Assembly (NCBI GenBank): GCA_022661535.1
Contig: JAKULF010000004.1
Coordinates: 3,844,001-3,908,000, forward strand
DNA length: 64,000 nt
Reading direction: 5' to 3'
Origin: Eutypa lata
Lineage: Eukaryota; Ascomycota; Sordariomycetes; Xylariales; Diatrypaceae
The translations under genes and the position numbers were made by a program. Positions 23,301 through 36,075 of the stretch are shown one piece after another. Position 1 is the stretch's first letter. Every line of letters begins with the position of its first letter. The notes beneath the pieces are model-generated. The model saw only the letters and a list, made by a program, of their open reading frames with translations. It searched no databases and was not told the DNA's origin.

Positions 23301-26300
23301 CTACCACACTATCAGCGACACTATCGGCTACCGTGCCTGCGACATCCACTTCTGCCTCCGCAGCAGCCACTATAACTGTTGCCCCAACTCCGACAACTGG
23401 ACAATACGGTACTCTGTCTTCAGCTATCGCTGCCTTGCCAGATGATAGCAAGGAGTACACAATCTACATTTTAGCCGGTACATACGAGGAGCAAGCATCC
23501 ATCACCCGCCGCGGCAAGGTCACGCTTCGTGGCGAGACGACTTTTGCAAACGATTTTACCCAGAACACCGTCCTGATCAAGTTTAGTCATGGCGTTTCCA
23601 CCAGCGCCGGCCAGAATGAGGAGACACCAGTGATCAACTGGAAGAACACCAACGGAGACGGTCTTGCTTTGTATAATCTCAATTTCACGAACACTTATCC
23701 TCAGACGAATAGCTATGCCGCCCTGGCCGCTGACTTTTTCGGGACTAACATGGCTGCTTACGGCTGCGCCTTTAAGGGGTTCCAAGATACGCTGCTTGCA
23801 AACCAAGGTGTTCAAGTCTTCAGTAACTGCTATGTGGAGGGAAGCGTCGACTTCGTTTGGGGCTATAGCAAGGCTTACTTCCATCAATGCTATGTTGCTA
23901 CCAATACCCCCAACACATGCATCACAGCGCAGAATCGCCCGAGCTCAAGCTGGGCAGGTGGATTTGTGTTCGACAAATCTGTCATCACCTACACCCAGAG
24001 CTATGGAACGAATTATGGCCTGACCTGCTTAGGTCGACCATGGTCCCAGTATGCAGTGGCGGTTTACATGAACTCGTATCTAGATCAGCATATCTCTGCG
24101 GCTGGTTGGACCACTTGGTCTTCGAGTGATCCTAGAACCGGGAACATCCTCTTCGGCGAATACAACAACACGGGTCCTGGAAGTTCGACGAGCTCTCGAG
24201 CCAGTTTCGCGACGCAGCTGACAGAGTCTCAAGCCTCTGCATACTCGTTAACCAACTTCATCGGAAGTACGAGTTGGCTTGATTCGGCTGCATACAATTA
24301 CGTCCCGAGCTATAAATTTGTTTCTGCCGGCACTCCTACGACGACAACCCCTATTTCGACACATCCCACGAGTGGTACAGAACCTCCCTCCGGGGCAGTT
24401 ATTGTCTCAGCTGATGGTAGTGTGTCGGGATCATACACTAGCCTCACCGCTGCCCTCGCAAGCCTCCCATCTGATTCCACACAGCAGGTCATCTTCATGT
24501 ACCCCGGCACGTATAATGAACAAGTACCCTCCATCAACCGTGCCGGGCCAGTGATGATCATTGGGTATACAAGTGATGCGCCCGGAAAAACCTACAAAAC
24601 CAATCAAGTCACTATCACCCAAGCCCGTGGCTTGTCCGTCAGCCCACTGCCAACCGGCCACAGCAATGCTGAAACGGCTACGGTTGCAACGGGTAGCACT
24701 AATATATCGATGTACAATATAAACCTCATCAACTCTGACAACCTTGATGGATCCCAGTCCAGCTATGTGACTCTTGCAGCAAGCATCTACGGTAATAAGA
24801 TCGGTTTCTATGGCTGCTCGTTCGTCGGATGGCAGGACACACTTCTTACGGGCGCGACATCTGGGTATCAATACTATGAAAGCTGCTACATTGACGGTGC
24901 TATTGATTTCATCTGGGGCTACTCTAAGTCCTATTTCAAGGGTTGCACGATCGGAGCGAAGAGAGCCAAGTCTGCCATCACGGCCCAGAGTCGTTCGAGC
25001 ACCTCTGCTATCGGTGGATACATTTTCGACCAGTGTCTGTTTACTCAAGCAACTGGATCAACAGTGGATTTGACTAGCCAGGTCTATCTCGGCCGTCCCT
25101 ACTCACAGTACGCACTCGTGGTGATCAAGAACAGTTACCTGGATGATATTATCCATCCGTCTGGATGGAAGGTCTGGTCGACTACTGAACCAAGGACTGA
25201 CTATATCACATTTGCCGAGTACAACAACGTTGGACCAGGTAATTGGGAGAATAATACGGCCGCGCGAGAAGCATTCGGAAAGTCGACTCTTCTTACTAGC
25301 GATGCTTATTCCCTTGAGAGCGTCATGGATACTACAAGCTGGATCGACATGACCTACTGGGACACTATCCAGACACCTGAAGCTCCTACAACGCCGGAAA
25401 CCCCTTCGACTGAGTATGACGGCACAGTGCCCCCTGCTGGTGCGTTCATCGTATCCAAGACTGCTATTGAGGGGAAGACGACATATAGTACGATCCAGTC
25501 CGCTCTCGATGCTCTCCCAGCCTCCAGCTCCGTGACCGGAACAGTATTCATCTACCCTGGCGTATACGAGGAGCAGTTGGTTCTGAGCAAATCTGGCACG
25601 ACTGTCTTCTTTGGCTACAGCACGTCGTCGGGTGATTACTCACAGAACCAGGTCACCATCAGCTACAATAAAGGTATCGATACGCATGCTGACGCTTCAA
25701 ACTCGGATTCAGCGACTGTTTACGCCACTGGCAACTACTTCCAAGCCGTGAACATCAACTTTGCCAACACTTTTGGCACAACTCAGGAGTAAGCTTTCCC
25801 CCCATCATCCATCATTGTTCCATATCCTAATCATTACCAGCTATGCGTCTCTAGGGTTTGCCGTTAGGAGCAGCAAGTATGCCTCCTTGTACGGTTGCCA
25901 GATCTATGGAAACCAAGACGCTCTACTCATTAACGGTTATTTCTTCGCATCTAACTCGTACATCGAGGGAAATGTCGACATGATCTGGGGATCTGGAGCG
26001 GGCTACTTCCTGAACTCGACGATTTCTCCAAACGAAGATGGCGTATCCTTGACAGCAAGCAAACGTGCAACTGATACTACGGCCGCGGGTTTCGTCTTTG
26101 ACCAATGCACGGTTAAACCCGCTAACGGAGCGTCCTACTCCTCTATCTCGCTTGGTCGACCATGGAACAATCTTGCCCGTATCGCATACGTCGAGAGTTA
26201 CCTGGACTCCTGCGTCGAAGCTGCCGGGTGGAACCAATGGAGCAAGACCTCTCCCCAAACGGACGGGGTTCTCTTTGGCGAGTTCGGAAACAGTGGACCA

Positions 26301-28269
26301 GGCTCTGGGACTTCAGGGCGCGCGTCGTTCGCAACTCAACTCACGGCGGACAGCGCGACTCAATTTCAGCTGGCCAATTTTTTCTCGGCAACCGCATGGA
26401 TAAACATGACCTATGTCTCTGCCACCCCCTTTATTGCCTCGAACGTCGTCATTCCGTCAACCACACTCTCGGCATCCACGCCGGTTTCGACATCAACATC
26501 TTCCGTCGTCTCATCATCTACAGTGACTGTCTTTACTACAGTAGTTTCAACACTTAAACAGACAACATCTACAACTGTTACACCAGCTGATGTGACTGTC
26601 ACTGCAACGGCCACTTCGACCGTAGATATCGGTGCTACCATCACTCCTCAGCCGACAACAAAAACAACGGTCGTCAAGACTTCCGTCACTTCAGTTTCCA
26701 CCATCACTGAACCCTATGAAACAGTTACCCAAAAGTCTACCGTTGTTGTTAATATTGGGACGACCGAAACCCCCGAGTCCGTTACTCGAACCGTCTCATC
26801 CACTGTAAGTACTCTCAGGTGATTTTTACCCATCTAGCATATTTTAGGAGCACAATTCTTCGATAATAGAAGTTTGTGCTGCCAGAACATGATTGGTGGA
26901 TCTAGAATAATCGATACATTGTCTAGAAAGGGAGAGAGCTAACTTCGAGGGGTGTAGGTTACTGAGACTGCGACTTCCATAGTTTCAACAAATGCCAAGG
27001 CTACCACCATCAAGACTTCAACGACGGCCACTACGACGAAGACCAGCACCCAGGTTCTGACAACGACCACGACTATCAGCAATATGGTGGTGTCCACCAA
27101 GACTTCTACCGCCAAGGATACTACCATCACGAATACCATAAGCAAGACCACCGGTGTTGGCGGTGTCACCACCGTAACAGCGAAAGCGACAACGACCTAT
27201 GTTACAATTTTCACTACTTCCATAAAGACAATCAAGAGCACCAAGTGAGTTCTCAGGATCCTTTACTCCCTTGCTTAACCTGTATAAGGATTATTGTATC
27301 TGGCAATATCATATCACAAGACTCAGACTCCTTACTCCCAAAACGTACTAAGAATAATATATACTGACTCCAACCGTCCTGTAGAACATTGTCCTGCATT
27401 CCAGCCAATACTAACAAGGCGAGGGGCCTACCAACACCTATTCCGACCATCGAGTTATCCCCCCGTGATGTTGATGCCCTACAAGCTCGCGCCAACACAG
27501 TGAAAACGGTGACAGTTACCGCGTCAGTTATCACAACTGACGTAAAAACCGCCACGATCACCAATCCAAGAATCACGAGTACGACTGGGGTCATCGTCAC
27601 CAAGACGACTGGAAAAGTGACTGTAAGTACTCCTGGACTGGTTTTGACTCTACCTACCTAGCTATTTCGTTTTGGCGCCACATTTCTTTGCTAGTTAAGA
27701 GTGACTTAGAGCTCCTGGGTCACTGGTAGATTATCTGGGAGGACAACAGAAATAGCTGACCCCGAGTGTTTTAGACCCTTAAACCTGTCACTGTTGTCGA
27801 AACCTCAATTTCGGTTACTAATCGCCTGGTGACAACCACCGTTCCCGGCGTTACAGCAACCACGACGGCCATCACTACTATCACGACCGGCAAGGCGACG
27901 ACCTTGAAAGCCAGCACGATAACCGTCCCTGCGGTAGCCACAGCCACCGTCACCGTCAAATCGACGACTACGATCCCAGCAGACGTGGTGACGAGCTCCT
28001 ATGTCACGACCCGAACCGTGACGACGGTCCTACCCGGGGGCACGGTCACGATCACGCGCAACCAGGATACGACGGCGACAACGACCGTAACAGCTGCAGG
28101 CAAAACGGTCACGAAATCGACGACGGTCATGTCGACGTTGAAGCCTACAAGCACTGTTACCGGGCAGAGTACCGTTACCAAGACTACCACGAAGAAGGTG
28201 TCTACTACCATTACCAGCGTTTCCACGAGGACGGCAAAGAATGCTGGAGTATGTACCACCGTGGTCTAG
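20339..28269 (+). CDS. Giant secreted protein with five tandem pectin-methylesterase-like (CE8) domains
   Basis: There are five exons: 20339-25788, 25841-26804, 26958-27244, 27385-27622 and 27775-28269, in phase throughout, giving about 2477 aa. A signal peptide (MAKALYILLFGLCGWGAA) is followed by about 240 Ser/Thr-rich residues and five beta-helix pectinesterase-like repeats at roughly 265-587, 660-977, 1011-1327, 1351-1680 and 1700-2013. A Thr/Val-rich tail of about 460 residues follows. CE8 enzymes de-esterify pectin. Catalytic motifs are complete in repeats 3 (QDTL, VDFVWG, LGRPW) and 4 (QDTL, IDFIWG, LGRPY), and near-complete in 5 (QDAL, VDMIWG, LGRPW). Repeat 2 has QGTL, losing the acid/base Asp, but keeps TDIVWG and LGRDY. 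Repeat 1 lacks all three motifs. Fungal pectinesterases usually have one domain of about 330 aa. The low-complexity flanks suggest a heavily O-glycosylated wall-associated protein. No GPI signal is evident. Confidence 0.85.
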
Positions 28270-29878
28270 GTTAGTGCCAATAGCAACCGAGAGGGAATGG
28301 GATCGTGGAGGTGGGGCATCTGTTGATATTCCGGTACAGAACTAAATGGTTAAACCGTAACGGTTGCATTATATAACTTAATACTTCGAACGGTACGTTC
28401 AATAATATTGCAGTAAGGGGCTACTGCTATAATGAGCTACTTGGTCAGCTCAAGGAGTCAGGGGAAAATTTATATCCGAGCTCGTCTAATATATATAGAG
28501 CTCCTTAGCTAGTAATACTTAGTAGATGAATATACGTTAAATAATTATCACTATATGCTGTTTACCATATTCATACATTCTCCATTAGTTTATGAGCCAT
28601 TATTGTTCTTGAGTTTTAAGGGCTTAACCCAACGATAATAGGAACCGACGGATGACATCTTGACTAGACAAATACGCCATGTCTTATTCTGCAGCATATA
28701 ACTTTACTTAGTCAATAGGATTACAGGGTATATTATTATATGTCTGAGGCGGATTTCTCACATGATTTGGGGGTAGAGTTGGTTCTACGTACTTGTGCAG
28801 TATCAAGCAACTTATTAGCAAGGCTAGTTTTACAACACCAATATAGCAATCATCGACTCTTTAAAGAGAGAGACTTGGTTCACCATGACCCAACTATTTT
28901 ACTATGCACAAGATGTTTTTGAATGCGCATGGTAATCCGACATGCTGCTAGTTTGCAAGTTAGGGGGGTTCGGCCCGTAAAAACGCGTAGTGCTAACGCG
29001 TATGACGTTAATATGTTGAACTAACTAAATATCTCGTGCCAGAAAAGGGAACTCGTTCTGGTCTATCGCAATCATATTTAGATTTTGATGGTATTTGTAT
29101 GAGATCAGCCCGACCGCTCCAATCGCTCTATCGACAAATTCCGACTCGACGTTACGCGTATGTAGTTCGGAGACTCTGACCTTCAAAAAGTGTAGAAATT
29201 TTATTAAGTAGGGGGCCAGGGGGCTCGATGCGAGAAGTAGAGTAGTGATCGTCGTCCATGCCGTAAGAGGGCTTCACTCGGGCGTTCCAGCTGACTACTG
29301 GCTGACGACAGCCAGCCCTGTGGGGTTGCCCTCTTCAGCCCGTAGCCCTACATACTTATTCAGGAACATACCTAAGTAAGTACATATGCAGATCCCTAGC
29401 TAGAGCTCTCGGCGCCCATCCTCAGCTCCGACCCCTGTAGTTAGCCTCTAGCTGTTGCTATTCTTAGCCGGCCGCTACCACCCCATAATTACCACCCGTC
29501 GATGTCTTGACCTCATTAAGGATCTTTGGGCATGCGGGAAGCGATGCCACCCAACCCTGACACGGCAATAGTGTCGATCTCTGTCCGGAACAGGGAGGAG
29601 GCTCTTTCAATATCGATCCATACGTGCAGTTTTGTGCGAGGGAAATCCATGTAACTAACTAAGTAGCCAATGTTCTCGACGTGAGCGGGAAGGTATTATT
29701 GGAAAAATCCTCCTGTCGGTCGGTCGGTCTCGAGATAGATGGCTTGATGTATGTATATTGATAGATTTAGATATAAATCGACAGCCTCCGTCAATCTTTG
29801 AATGTTCCCCTAGTCATTCCCAGTCCATACCCTCCCTTCACCAACCCTTGAGCAGGACGTAGAAAGAGAAAAGAAAAA
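28270..29878. other. Intergenic spacer, A+T-rich
   Basis: No gene was found. The first part is A+T-rich. A short GGTC microsatellite lies near 29716-29728. The final 200 bases before 29879 (pyrimidine-rich, CCCTCCCTTCACC) look like the promoter and leader of the GH5 gene. Confidence 0.55.
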
Positions 29879-31606
29879 ATGTTGAACAGCAAGTCTGCGG
29901 TCCTCTCTTCGCTACTGGCGCTAGCCAGCGCGCGAAGCGTCAACCCAAGATGTAAGTAAAGTGTTCCATATCGAACTATAGATATGTAGATAGACGAAAC
30001 CTATCTAACCAAACATAAAAAACAGCGTCGCCACCAGTCAGCCGGCGATGGAACCCGGGCCTCGACAAGATCCGCGGCGTGAACCTGGGGTCGCAGTTCA
30101 TCATCGAGCCGTGGATGGCGAACGACGCGTGGACGGAGATGGGGTGCGGCGGCCTCAACGACGAGTGGCAGTGCGTGGAGTCGCTCGGCCAGGACGCGGC
30201 GGACGCGGCCTTCGCGACGCACTGGGACTCGTGGACCACGCAGGACGACATCGCCAAGATCAAGGGCTTCGGGCTCAACACCGTCCGCATCCCCGTCGGC
30301 TTCTGGATGTACGAGGATCTCGTCAACGAGGGTGAATTGTAAGTCGTTCTGGCTAGTGGGCGCTGACGTTCTCTACATATATATCTGGATATTGCTGTTT
30401 GTGTGTGCGCTTACTGACTTTGGTTCAACACAGTTACCCGAAGGGCGGCGTGCAGTATCTCGATCGCCTGGTCGGATGGGCTGCCGATGCCGACATCAAA
30501 GTTATCATGGACCTTCACGGTGGGCCCGGATCGCAATTCCCCAACCAGCAGTACACCGGGCACGTAAGTTTTCATTTTCTTCTTCTTCTTCTTCTTCTTC
30601 TTCTTCTTCTCGCTATTACCGTCTCATATGTGTCTCTCTGGCATCCTTAATTCAGCCTACTTATCACACAACCAGGGTGTCGATTATCCCGGCTTCTACA
30701 CGGCCGACAACTACGAGCGGGCCAACAAGTTCCTCGAGTGGATGGCGGAGCGGATCCACACCAACGGCAACTACAGCAGCGTGTTCATGCTCGAGGTGAT
30801 GAACGAGCCCGTCCACTCGGGCGACTACCCGGACTTGGCTGCCGATATGATCGCGAACTTCTACCCCGCGGCGTGGAGCCGGATCCGGGCGAAGGAGAGC
30901 GACCTTGGCGTCGCCGAGGACGACCAGCTGCACATACAGCTCATGGTAAGTCTCATTCAAGCGGAGCTAAAGCAAAATAGAAGAAGAAAATACAATCCCT
31001 TGAATTCGATTGGATTGGATTTTATGAGTACCCAACTCCGCTAATCTGGAAATATAGGGAGAGGCATGGGGTTCCGGCGACCCGACCGCGAACCTGCCGG
31101 ACACGCACTTCGCGGCGTTCGACGACCACCGGTACTACAAGTGGGACGGATCGGTATCTGCGACGAAGGATGGGTACATTAGCGCAGCGTGTAGCGACGA
31201 CCGCGGCGGCAGCGACATCATTATAGGCGAGTGGTCCATCTCGGTGGCCGACGACGTCGAGAACAATGACGAGTTCAGCATCGACGGCAACCCTGCGGAG
31301 CAAATCGAGTGGTACCAGAAGTTCTGGGCCGCGCAGGTACAGACGTGAGTTCACCCTCCTTCTTTCTTTCCCCCTTTACCGAACCAATACCCACCTACCT
31401 CCCACATCGACTGTATAAATGTGTCAAAAAATACTAATCCGGGATTTCTACGTAGGTTCGAGAAGGCTGGTGGTTGGGTCTTCTGGACTTATAAGTGTAA
31501 CTGGATCGGAGGCAAGGATGAATGGCGGTGGTGCTACGAGTCTGCTGTCGCCGCTGGTGTTATCCCCGAGGATGCCACGAGTGCTTCGAGCATTAGCCCG
31601 TGTTAA
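29879..31606 (+). CDS. Secreted GH5 glucanase, beta-1,6-glucanase type (407 aa)
   Basis: There are six exons: 29879-29951, 30026-30338, 30434-30563, 30676-30945, 31058-31344 and 31456-31606. All introns are GT-AG and in phase. A signal peptide of about 19 aa (LLALASA) leads the protein. The glycoside hydrolase family 5 fold is shown by [47 protein letters not shown], the acid/base Glu in [12 protein letters not shown], and the nucleophile Glu in IIIGEWSIS. The order and the GSQF/HGGPG details resemble fungal beta-1,6-glucanases (GH5_15) rather than cellulases. Known members act on fungal wall beta-1,6-glucan, so roles in wall remodelling or mycoparasitism are both possible. Intron 3 carries a CTT/TTC microsatellite (about 30576-30611). 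The gene is convergent with the F-box gene downstream. Confidence 0.9.
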
Positions 31607-32064
31607 AGAATCACTCGAACGACATATTGTGTGCGAGTAGTCTACTTTGGTACTTGGCCATGTAGAGCATATAGGTGCATCTTGTGGGTAGTGTATTCTT
31701 TTCTCCTGTATCTATTATATCGGCTTGGATTATCTAGGCTCTTGATGCCCCTTTTCAATTCAAATATCGTCCCAAGTGCGTAATTCGTAATAGAGTCAAA
31801 CCTAGCCTAGACTGCGTTCTCCTGTATATAATTAATCGTTCCAGAATTGCCTGAAACCGAGGCTAAGCATGTCTACGTTGCATACTGGAATGCCCTGTGC
31901 CGCCTATTTGAAGATAAGGCTAGGAATCTCTGATAAGATGCTTATGATTAAATGACTGCTCACGCTCGCACTGCTTCGTACGTCCGTTGAATCGTATAAT
32001 AGGCACGATAGCGTTTGCTTTTATTACTATTGGCCAAATGTAGACAAGATTAATCGAGTCGTGG
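31607..32064. other. Convergent intergenic, two 3' ends
   Basis: This lies between the 3' ends of the GH5 gene and the F-box gene. It is A+T-rich with no coding signal and should hold both polyadenylation regions. Confidence 0.55.
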
Positions 32065-33798
32065 TCAGGTGAAGTCATAAACCATTAGACTCTCCCTTCC
32101 TTTCGACTCTTTCAGTACAATGACCATTTCGTCGTCAAAACCGACCCAGTTTCGTCTATCGTCCCATGAAACCAATACTTGGTCTTCAGCAGTGGCAACT
32201 CCCGAAATATCGTCGGTGACAGCTTTCGCTGTTGGCTTGACTTCGATACTTCTTCCTTCTGTCCGACCTTCCAATTCCCAGACTCGGATCTCCTCGCCGC
32301 GGCAGCTCACGCTTACCGCCTTGCCACGTGCTGTGATATCCGCATCGCTGATACCCGAGGTGTGGCCCCAGAGCCGGATACCTGGGGAAATAGAAAGCGT
32401 GGAAGCAGTGGAGGTACAGAGAAATAGGAGCAGGGTGTTGTCCGGAAGGGTGGCAAGGAGGTAAGGATGGGTATAAGAGAGGCTGATAGGCCCATCTGGG
32501 GACTCGAATCGAGTAGAAGAGAGTGGCACAGCCCAAGATTGGGGAGGTGATGATGGTGGAGAAGAGGTGTATGAAGGCGCTGGTCTAATTGGTATTGTAT
32601 ATGCTAGTCGAGTGGAGATATCCACAGCTGATTTAGACGTTGACGAAGACGCTTGCAAATGTAAGTCTTGTATGCCTATGGCCCATCCTTGAAGTGTTGA
32701 AAAAGTATATGCGATAGATGCGATTGTGTTTCCAGGCGCGGTCTTTCGAATAGAAAGGGCCAGAGGAGGCCTGGAAGTATGTGACTTTAGTGACGTAAGT
32801 AAATATGGTGACCGTAACTGGAAATCCTCGAATTTCTGCCGCGGTTTGCTTGTGTAACCTTTCTCAGGAGCATTTTCAACCTCCCGCCTAGCTGAAGCAG
32901 GTGCCGGTTTTGGTGGCCCATCAAAGGTGTATAGTGATATAAGAACATGTCTTGTCGCGGTAAGCACATAGGGATAAGAGACGGCAATCCCAATTAATTC
33001 TCCATTGCTGGACTTTTCGTGGCGATACCGCCTGATGATCCTCTTTTCAGGAACGTTTAGCCCCCAAACACCAAAGCTACCATCTGTAAAGCCGATAGCA
33101 ACATCCAACATCCTTCCCTCGGAGTTCTGGTCGTCTATCGCAAGACTATTGGGTAACACTGTGGCATCTTGTTCTCCCAACCTAACCTGGGCTAGCAAAT
33201 CTTTGGTTTTCAAGTCCCAGGCGCGCAAGCCGTTCGAGGAATCAGCCGTCAAAGCAAGTCCCTCGGAAATCTTGACGAGCATCTTATGTGGAGGGTTAGC
33301 TTCGATCGGCGACGCTATCGAATCTCGGCCGATGGTCAACTCTTCCACAGCGCATTTTCCTCTAGACCAATTATGACGGAGCTTGTATTGTCTTTTCCAG
33401 GTGCGCGATTCGTCGTGCTTAACCTCGTCGCTTCGCATATCCACCCAGCCACCTTTCCTACCGTCGGCCCAAACGGCCTTACGCGAGGAGTAGTGTAGCT
33501 TTCCCTCCCTTGCCGATCCATCGCGGAAACCCGGAATGCGGAGGGCGCGGGGCAGAACAAATCGCGAATAATAAAGACATTTCCAAACTTGTGAGTCGCC
33601 GGAGAGGTGGTAGAAGCGGTGCGACACAGAAGCTACACTTAAAATATCGGGTAAAGCGAGGAAGGTTAGGACGCGAAGTAGGAGTTCGTCGGACAAAGGT
33701 GATAGTAGGTCTGGTGATAGATGGTGGCGACGTTTCTTGGTCGGTATTGGTTCTCTGAGGTTGATTTCGTTGTCTGTTCGTTTCCGTTTGGAAGACAT
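32065..33798 (-). CDS. F-box protein with WD40-like propeller (577 aa)
   Basis: A single exon starts at the ATG at 33798 (MSSKRKRTDNEINLRE). The frame stays open upstream of that ATG but contains no earlier ATG. A basic nuclear-localisation-like stretch (TKKRRHH) precedes an F-box at residues 31-77 (LLSPLSDELLLRVLTFLALPD and VWKCLYYSRF). The remainder contains degenerate WD-type strands, for example LTADSSNGLRAWDLKTKDLL and FTDGSFGVWGLNV, ending in EEIRVWELEGR and VLVSWDDRRNW. F-box proteins link substrates to Skp1-Cullin1 ubiquitin ligases, with the propeller binding the substrate. The substrate is not predictable. A Pro/Ser-rich low-complexity loop lies near residue 480. The gene shares a divergent promoter with the ubiquitin hydrolase gene, which may be coincidence. 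Confidence 0.85.
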   Translation of the reverse strand: MSSKRKRTDNEINLREPIPTKKRRHHLSPDLLSPLSDELLLRVLTFLALPDILSVASVSHRFYHLSGDSQVWKCLYYSRFVLPRALRIPGFRDGSAREGKLHYSSRKAVWADGRKGGWVDMRSDEVKHDESRTWKRQYKLRHNWSRGKCAVEELTIGRDSIASPIEANPPHKMLVKISEGLALTADSSNGLRAWDLKTKDLLAQVRLGEQDATVLPNSLAIDDQNSEGRMLDVAIGFTDGSFGVWGLNVPEKRIIRRYRHEKSSNGELIGIAVSYPYVLTATRHVLISLYTFDGPPKPAPASARREVENAPEKGYTSKPRQKFEDFQLRSPYLLTSLKSHTSRPPLALSIRKTAPGNTIASIAYTFSTLQGWAIGIQDLHLQASSSTSKSAVDISTRLAYTIPIRPAPSYTSSPPSSPPQSWAVPLSSTRFESPDGPISLSYTHPYLLATLPDNTLLLFLCTSTASTLSISPGIRLWGHTSGISDADITARGKAVSVSCRGEEIRVWELEGRTEGRSIEVKPTAKAVTDDISGVATAEDQVLVSWDDRRNWVGFDDEMVIVLKESKGRESLMVYDFT

Positions 33799-34410
33799 TA
33801 TATTCGCAGGTAAACTCGCCCTGATTGTTATGTGATAGACTCGTCGTTGATATTCTAAAGAATGTTCATTGTCCGATGATCTTCGAATTGAAGGGTATGT
33901 ACGTACAAAGGGTAGACCGGTAATTGGTGGGGAGGGAACGACCTTCCGGCGATATCGGCAATAAGCTACCCAGGTAGCTAAGTAGTTATCCACTTAAGGT
34001 TTAGCGTTCCCCGGATCCATTTATTTCAAGTTATCTACATACCATTCTCAAGTTCTAACCTCTAGAGTTACCTCTAAACGACTCCAGGTCGGAGCTACAG
34101 TTAACGCAGAAACGCTTTCAATGTAATTAATATAATTTTCTTCCATAATCATAGCCTTTTCATACTTGACTCAATACCTTTTTTGTAACCCTGCCTGCGT
34201 TTATACCATATACATGCATGACACGGAGCAATTCTAGGTACTTGCCCGTCTTGCAGTAAATATACAGTGACTGCTTATGTCCTCGCTAAACTAGAGTCTA
34301 GCATCACATAAGAGCACGGCAATTGGTTCCTGGCCGAATACAGAACAGACCCGACCACCTATCAACTACATAGGAGACAAGTGACGACCAAATAAGAAGA
34401 AAGCGGAACC
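33799..34410. promoter_or_regulatory. Divergent promoter region, F-box and UCH genes
   Basis: About 610 bases separate the two divergent start codons. The region is A+T-rich, with no coding signal and no recognisable binding motif that I would defend. Confidence 0.45.
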
Positions 34411-35226
34411 ATGAAATACCGCAAACACTTCATTCCCCTAGAATCCAACCCTGAGCTGTTCACTAAGCTTGTCCACCGACTTGGTCTCTCGACCTCACTC
34501 CAATTTCATGATGTCCTTTCTTTAGACGATCCAGACCTCCTTGCCCTCATTCCACGCCCAGCGTTTGCCCTTGTTCTTGTATTCCCCACCTCCCAACCGT
34601 ACAAGACACGTATTGCAGAAAAAGACCAGACCGTCGCCGACTACACAAAATTTGGTGACCAGGAAGATGTTATGTGGTATAGACAGACAATCAACAATGC
34701 CTGCGGGCTCTACGGTATCCTACACGCCGTTAGTAATGGCGTGGCGCCAGAATTTATCGGTAAGTGTGTTCCTTAGTAGTCGAATAGGCCAGTTCTTTTG
34801 CCAAAGCGTCTGATCTATCAAATGGTCGACTTTCCCCCTATAGTCTCTAATGCCCTCATAGTTCCCGATTCTCACCTGTCCAAACTGGTTGAGGATTGCA
34901 AAATTCTAGGTCCCTTAGATCGTGCTTTTGTCCTAGAAGAAGACAAGGAGCTAGAGTCTGCTTATAAGGAAGTCGCATTGCAAGGAGAATCCGAGGCGCC
35001 TCAAAATCCTGAAGATGAGGTTGATTTTCATTATGTCTGCTTTGTTAGATCACGTAAAGACGGGCGCCTTTATGAGTTGGATGGTGACCGGAAAGCGCCA
35101 GTTGACTGGGGTACTTTCACTGGGGACGATATTCTCTCAGAGAAAGGCCTTACTGTGATCAGACAGTTCATGAGAATAGTCGAGAGCGAGGTAGGCTTCT
35201 CGTTGCTTGCGTTAGCCCCAGCGTAA
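34411..35226 (+). CDS. Ubiquitin C-terminal hydrolase, peptidase family C12 (243 aa)
   Basis: There are two exons: 34411-34759 and 34844-35226. The protein starts MKYRKHFIPLESNPELFTKLVHRLG, typical of UCH-L/Yuh1-type enzymes. All catalytic residues are visible: the oxyanion Gln and nucleophile Cys in RQTINNACGLYGILHAV, the His in VDFHYVCFV, and the Asp in LYELDGDRKAPVDWG. Family members cleave small adducts or short peptides from the C-terminus of ubiquitin and NEDD8/Rub1. The length matches the single-domain yeast and human UCH-L forms, without the C-terminal extension of UCH37/BAP1. The 84-base intron is in phase 1. Nothing looks damaged. Confidence 0.93.
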
Positions 35227-36075
35227 TAGTAACTGTACGTAAGTAAGTGGCAAGGAAGGGACGTGAGTATCAAGTTCGTTGTCAAGTTCTTGACATATAA
35301 AACATGTTCTTTGCACAAAGGCTCATCAAACTATGCGAGGCAATGAGATAGAGTATGGGATATGCCCCTATCCTCTAGAAACGCCATGTACGTGAGTCCC
35401 TGAAATTTGCCACACATCTTTTACCACTATCACTGAGTCAATATTTCTTACCCATAGATTTTATCGTCTTATATTGATGGAAAATGTGTCCACTATGAAC
35501 TAAGATGGTCGTGGGAACCAAGTAGAAGGTTGATTGGTAGTTTGACAATGCAGTGTTGCAAATCACAACCAAGCTTGGCTTTGGACTATTCACGACATTG
35601 CCTCAGTAGAAGTAAAGGCTTTATTTTCCATTCTACATATGGAATAATCCCAGTTCGAAATGGACTGATATAAAGTTCACCGCTAAATGGACACACCTAT
35701 TCTTTATAGTCAGGATATCCTTGGTGGTGGTGGACTTATCGGGACCCGCGGCACCCCGGGCTTTAAGCGACGCCTAGCTTAGCTAAGCTCCAGGCAGTCA
35801 AATACGAGTAGCAAGACTCGCAATGAAACAACCTGAACTAGGACGAATAGACAATGTAAATATTCTATACTAATATTATCTTGACTTACCGATTTTGTTG
35901 GTAAAATAATATATTTGTTGATATAAGATATAAGGAATACCAATCGCCTCCTTTAAGGAACCATGGAGTCCGAGGTGCCCGAAGTTGGGAATGGTGGGGC
36001 TTCCCCCTTGGGGATTCGGCGAGCAGTGAGTATTCTCCACGGCGCCCGACGGACTCCGTCCCCCCATCACGAACG
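35227..36075. other. Intergenic spacer before the Zn2Cys6 regulator
   Basis: No gene was supported. This holds the UCH 3' region and the promoter of the transcription factor. The true first exon of that factor could begin here if the ATG at 36076 is wrong. Confidence 0.5.

Noticed and set aside
20824..25551. Many long frames on the opposite strand and in other frames within the pectinesterase-like gene
   Set aside because: They mirror Ser/Thr-rich or beta-helix codons, lack ATG starts in good context, and resemble no family. They are shadows of the real frame.
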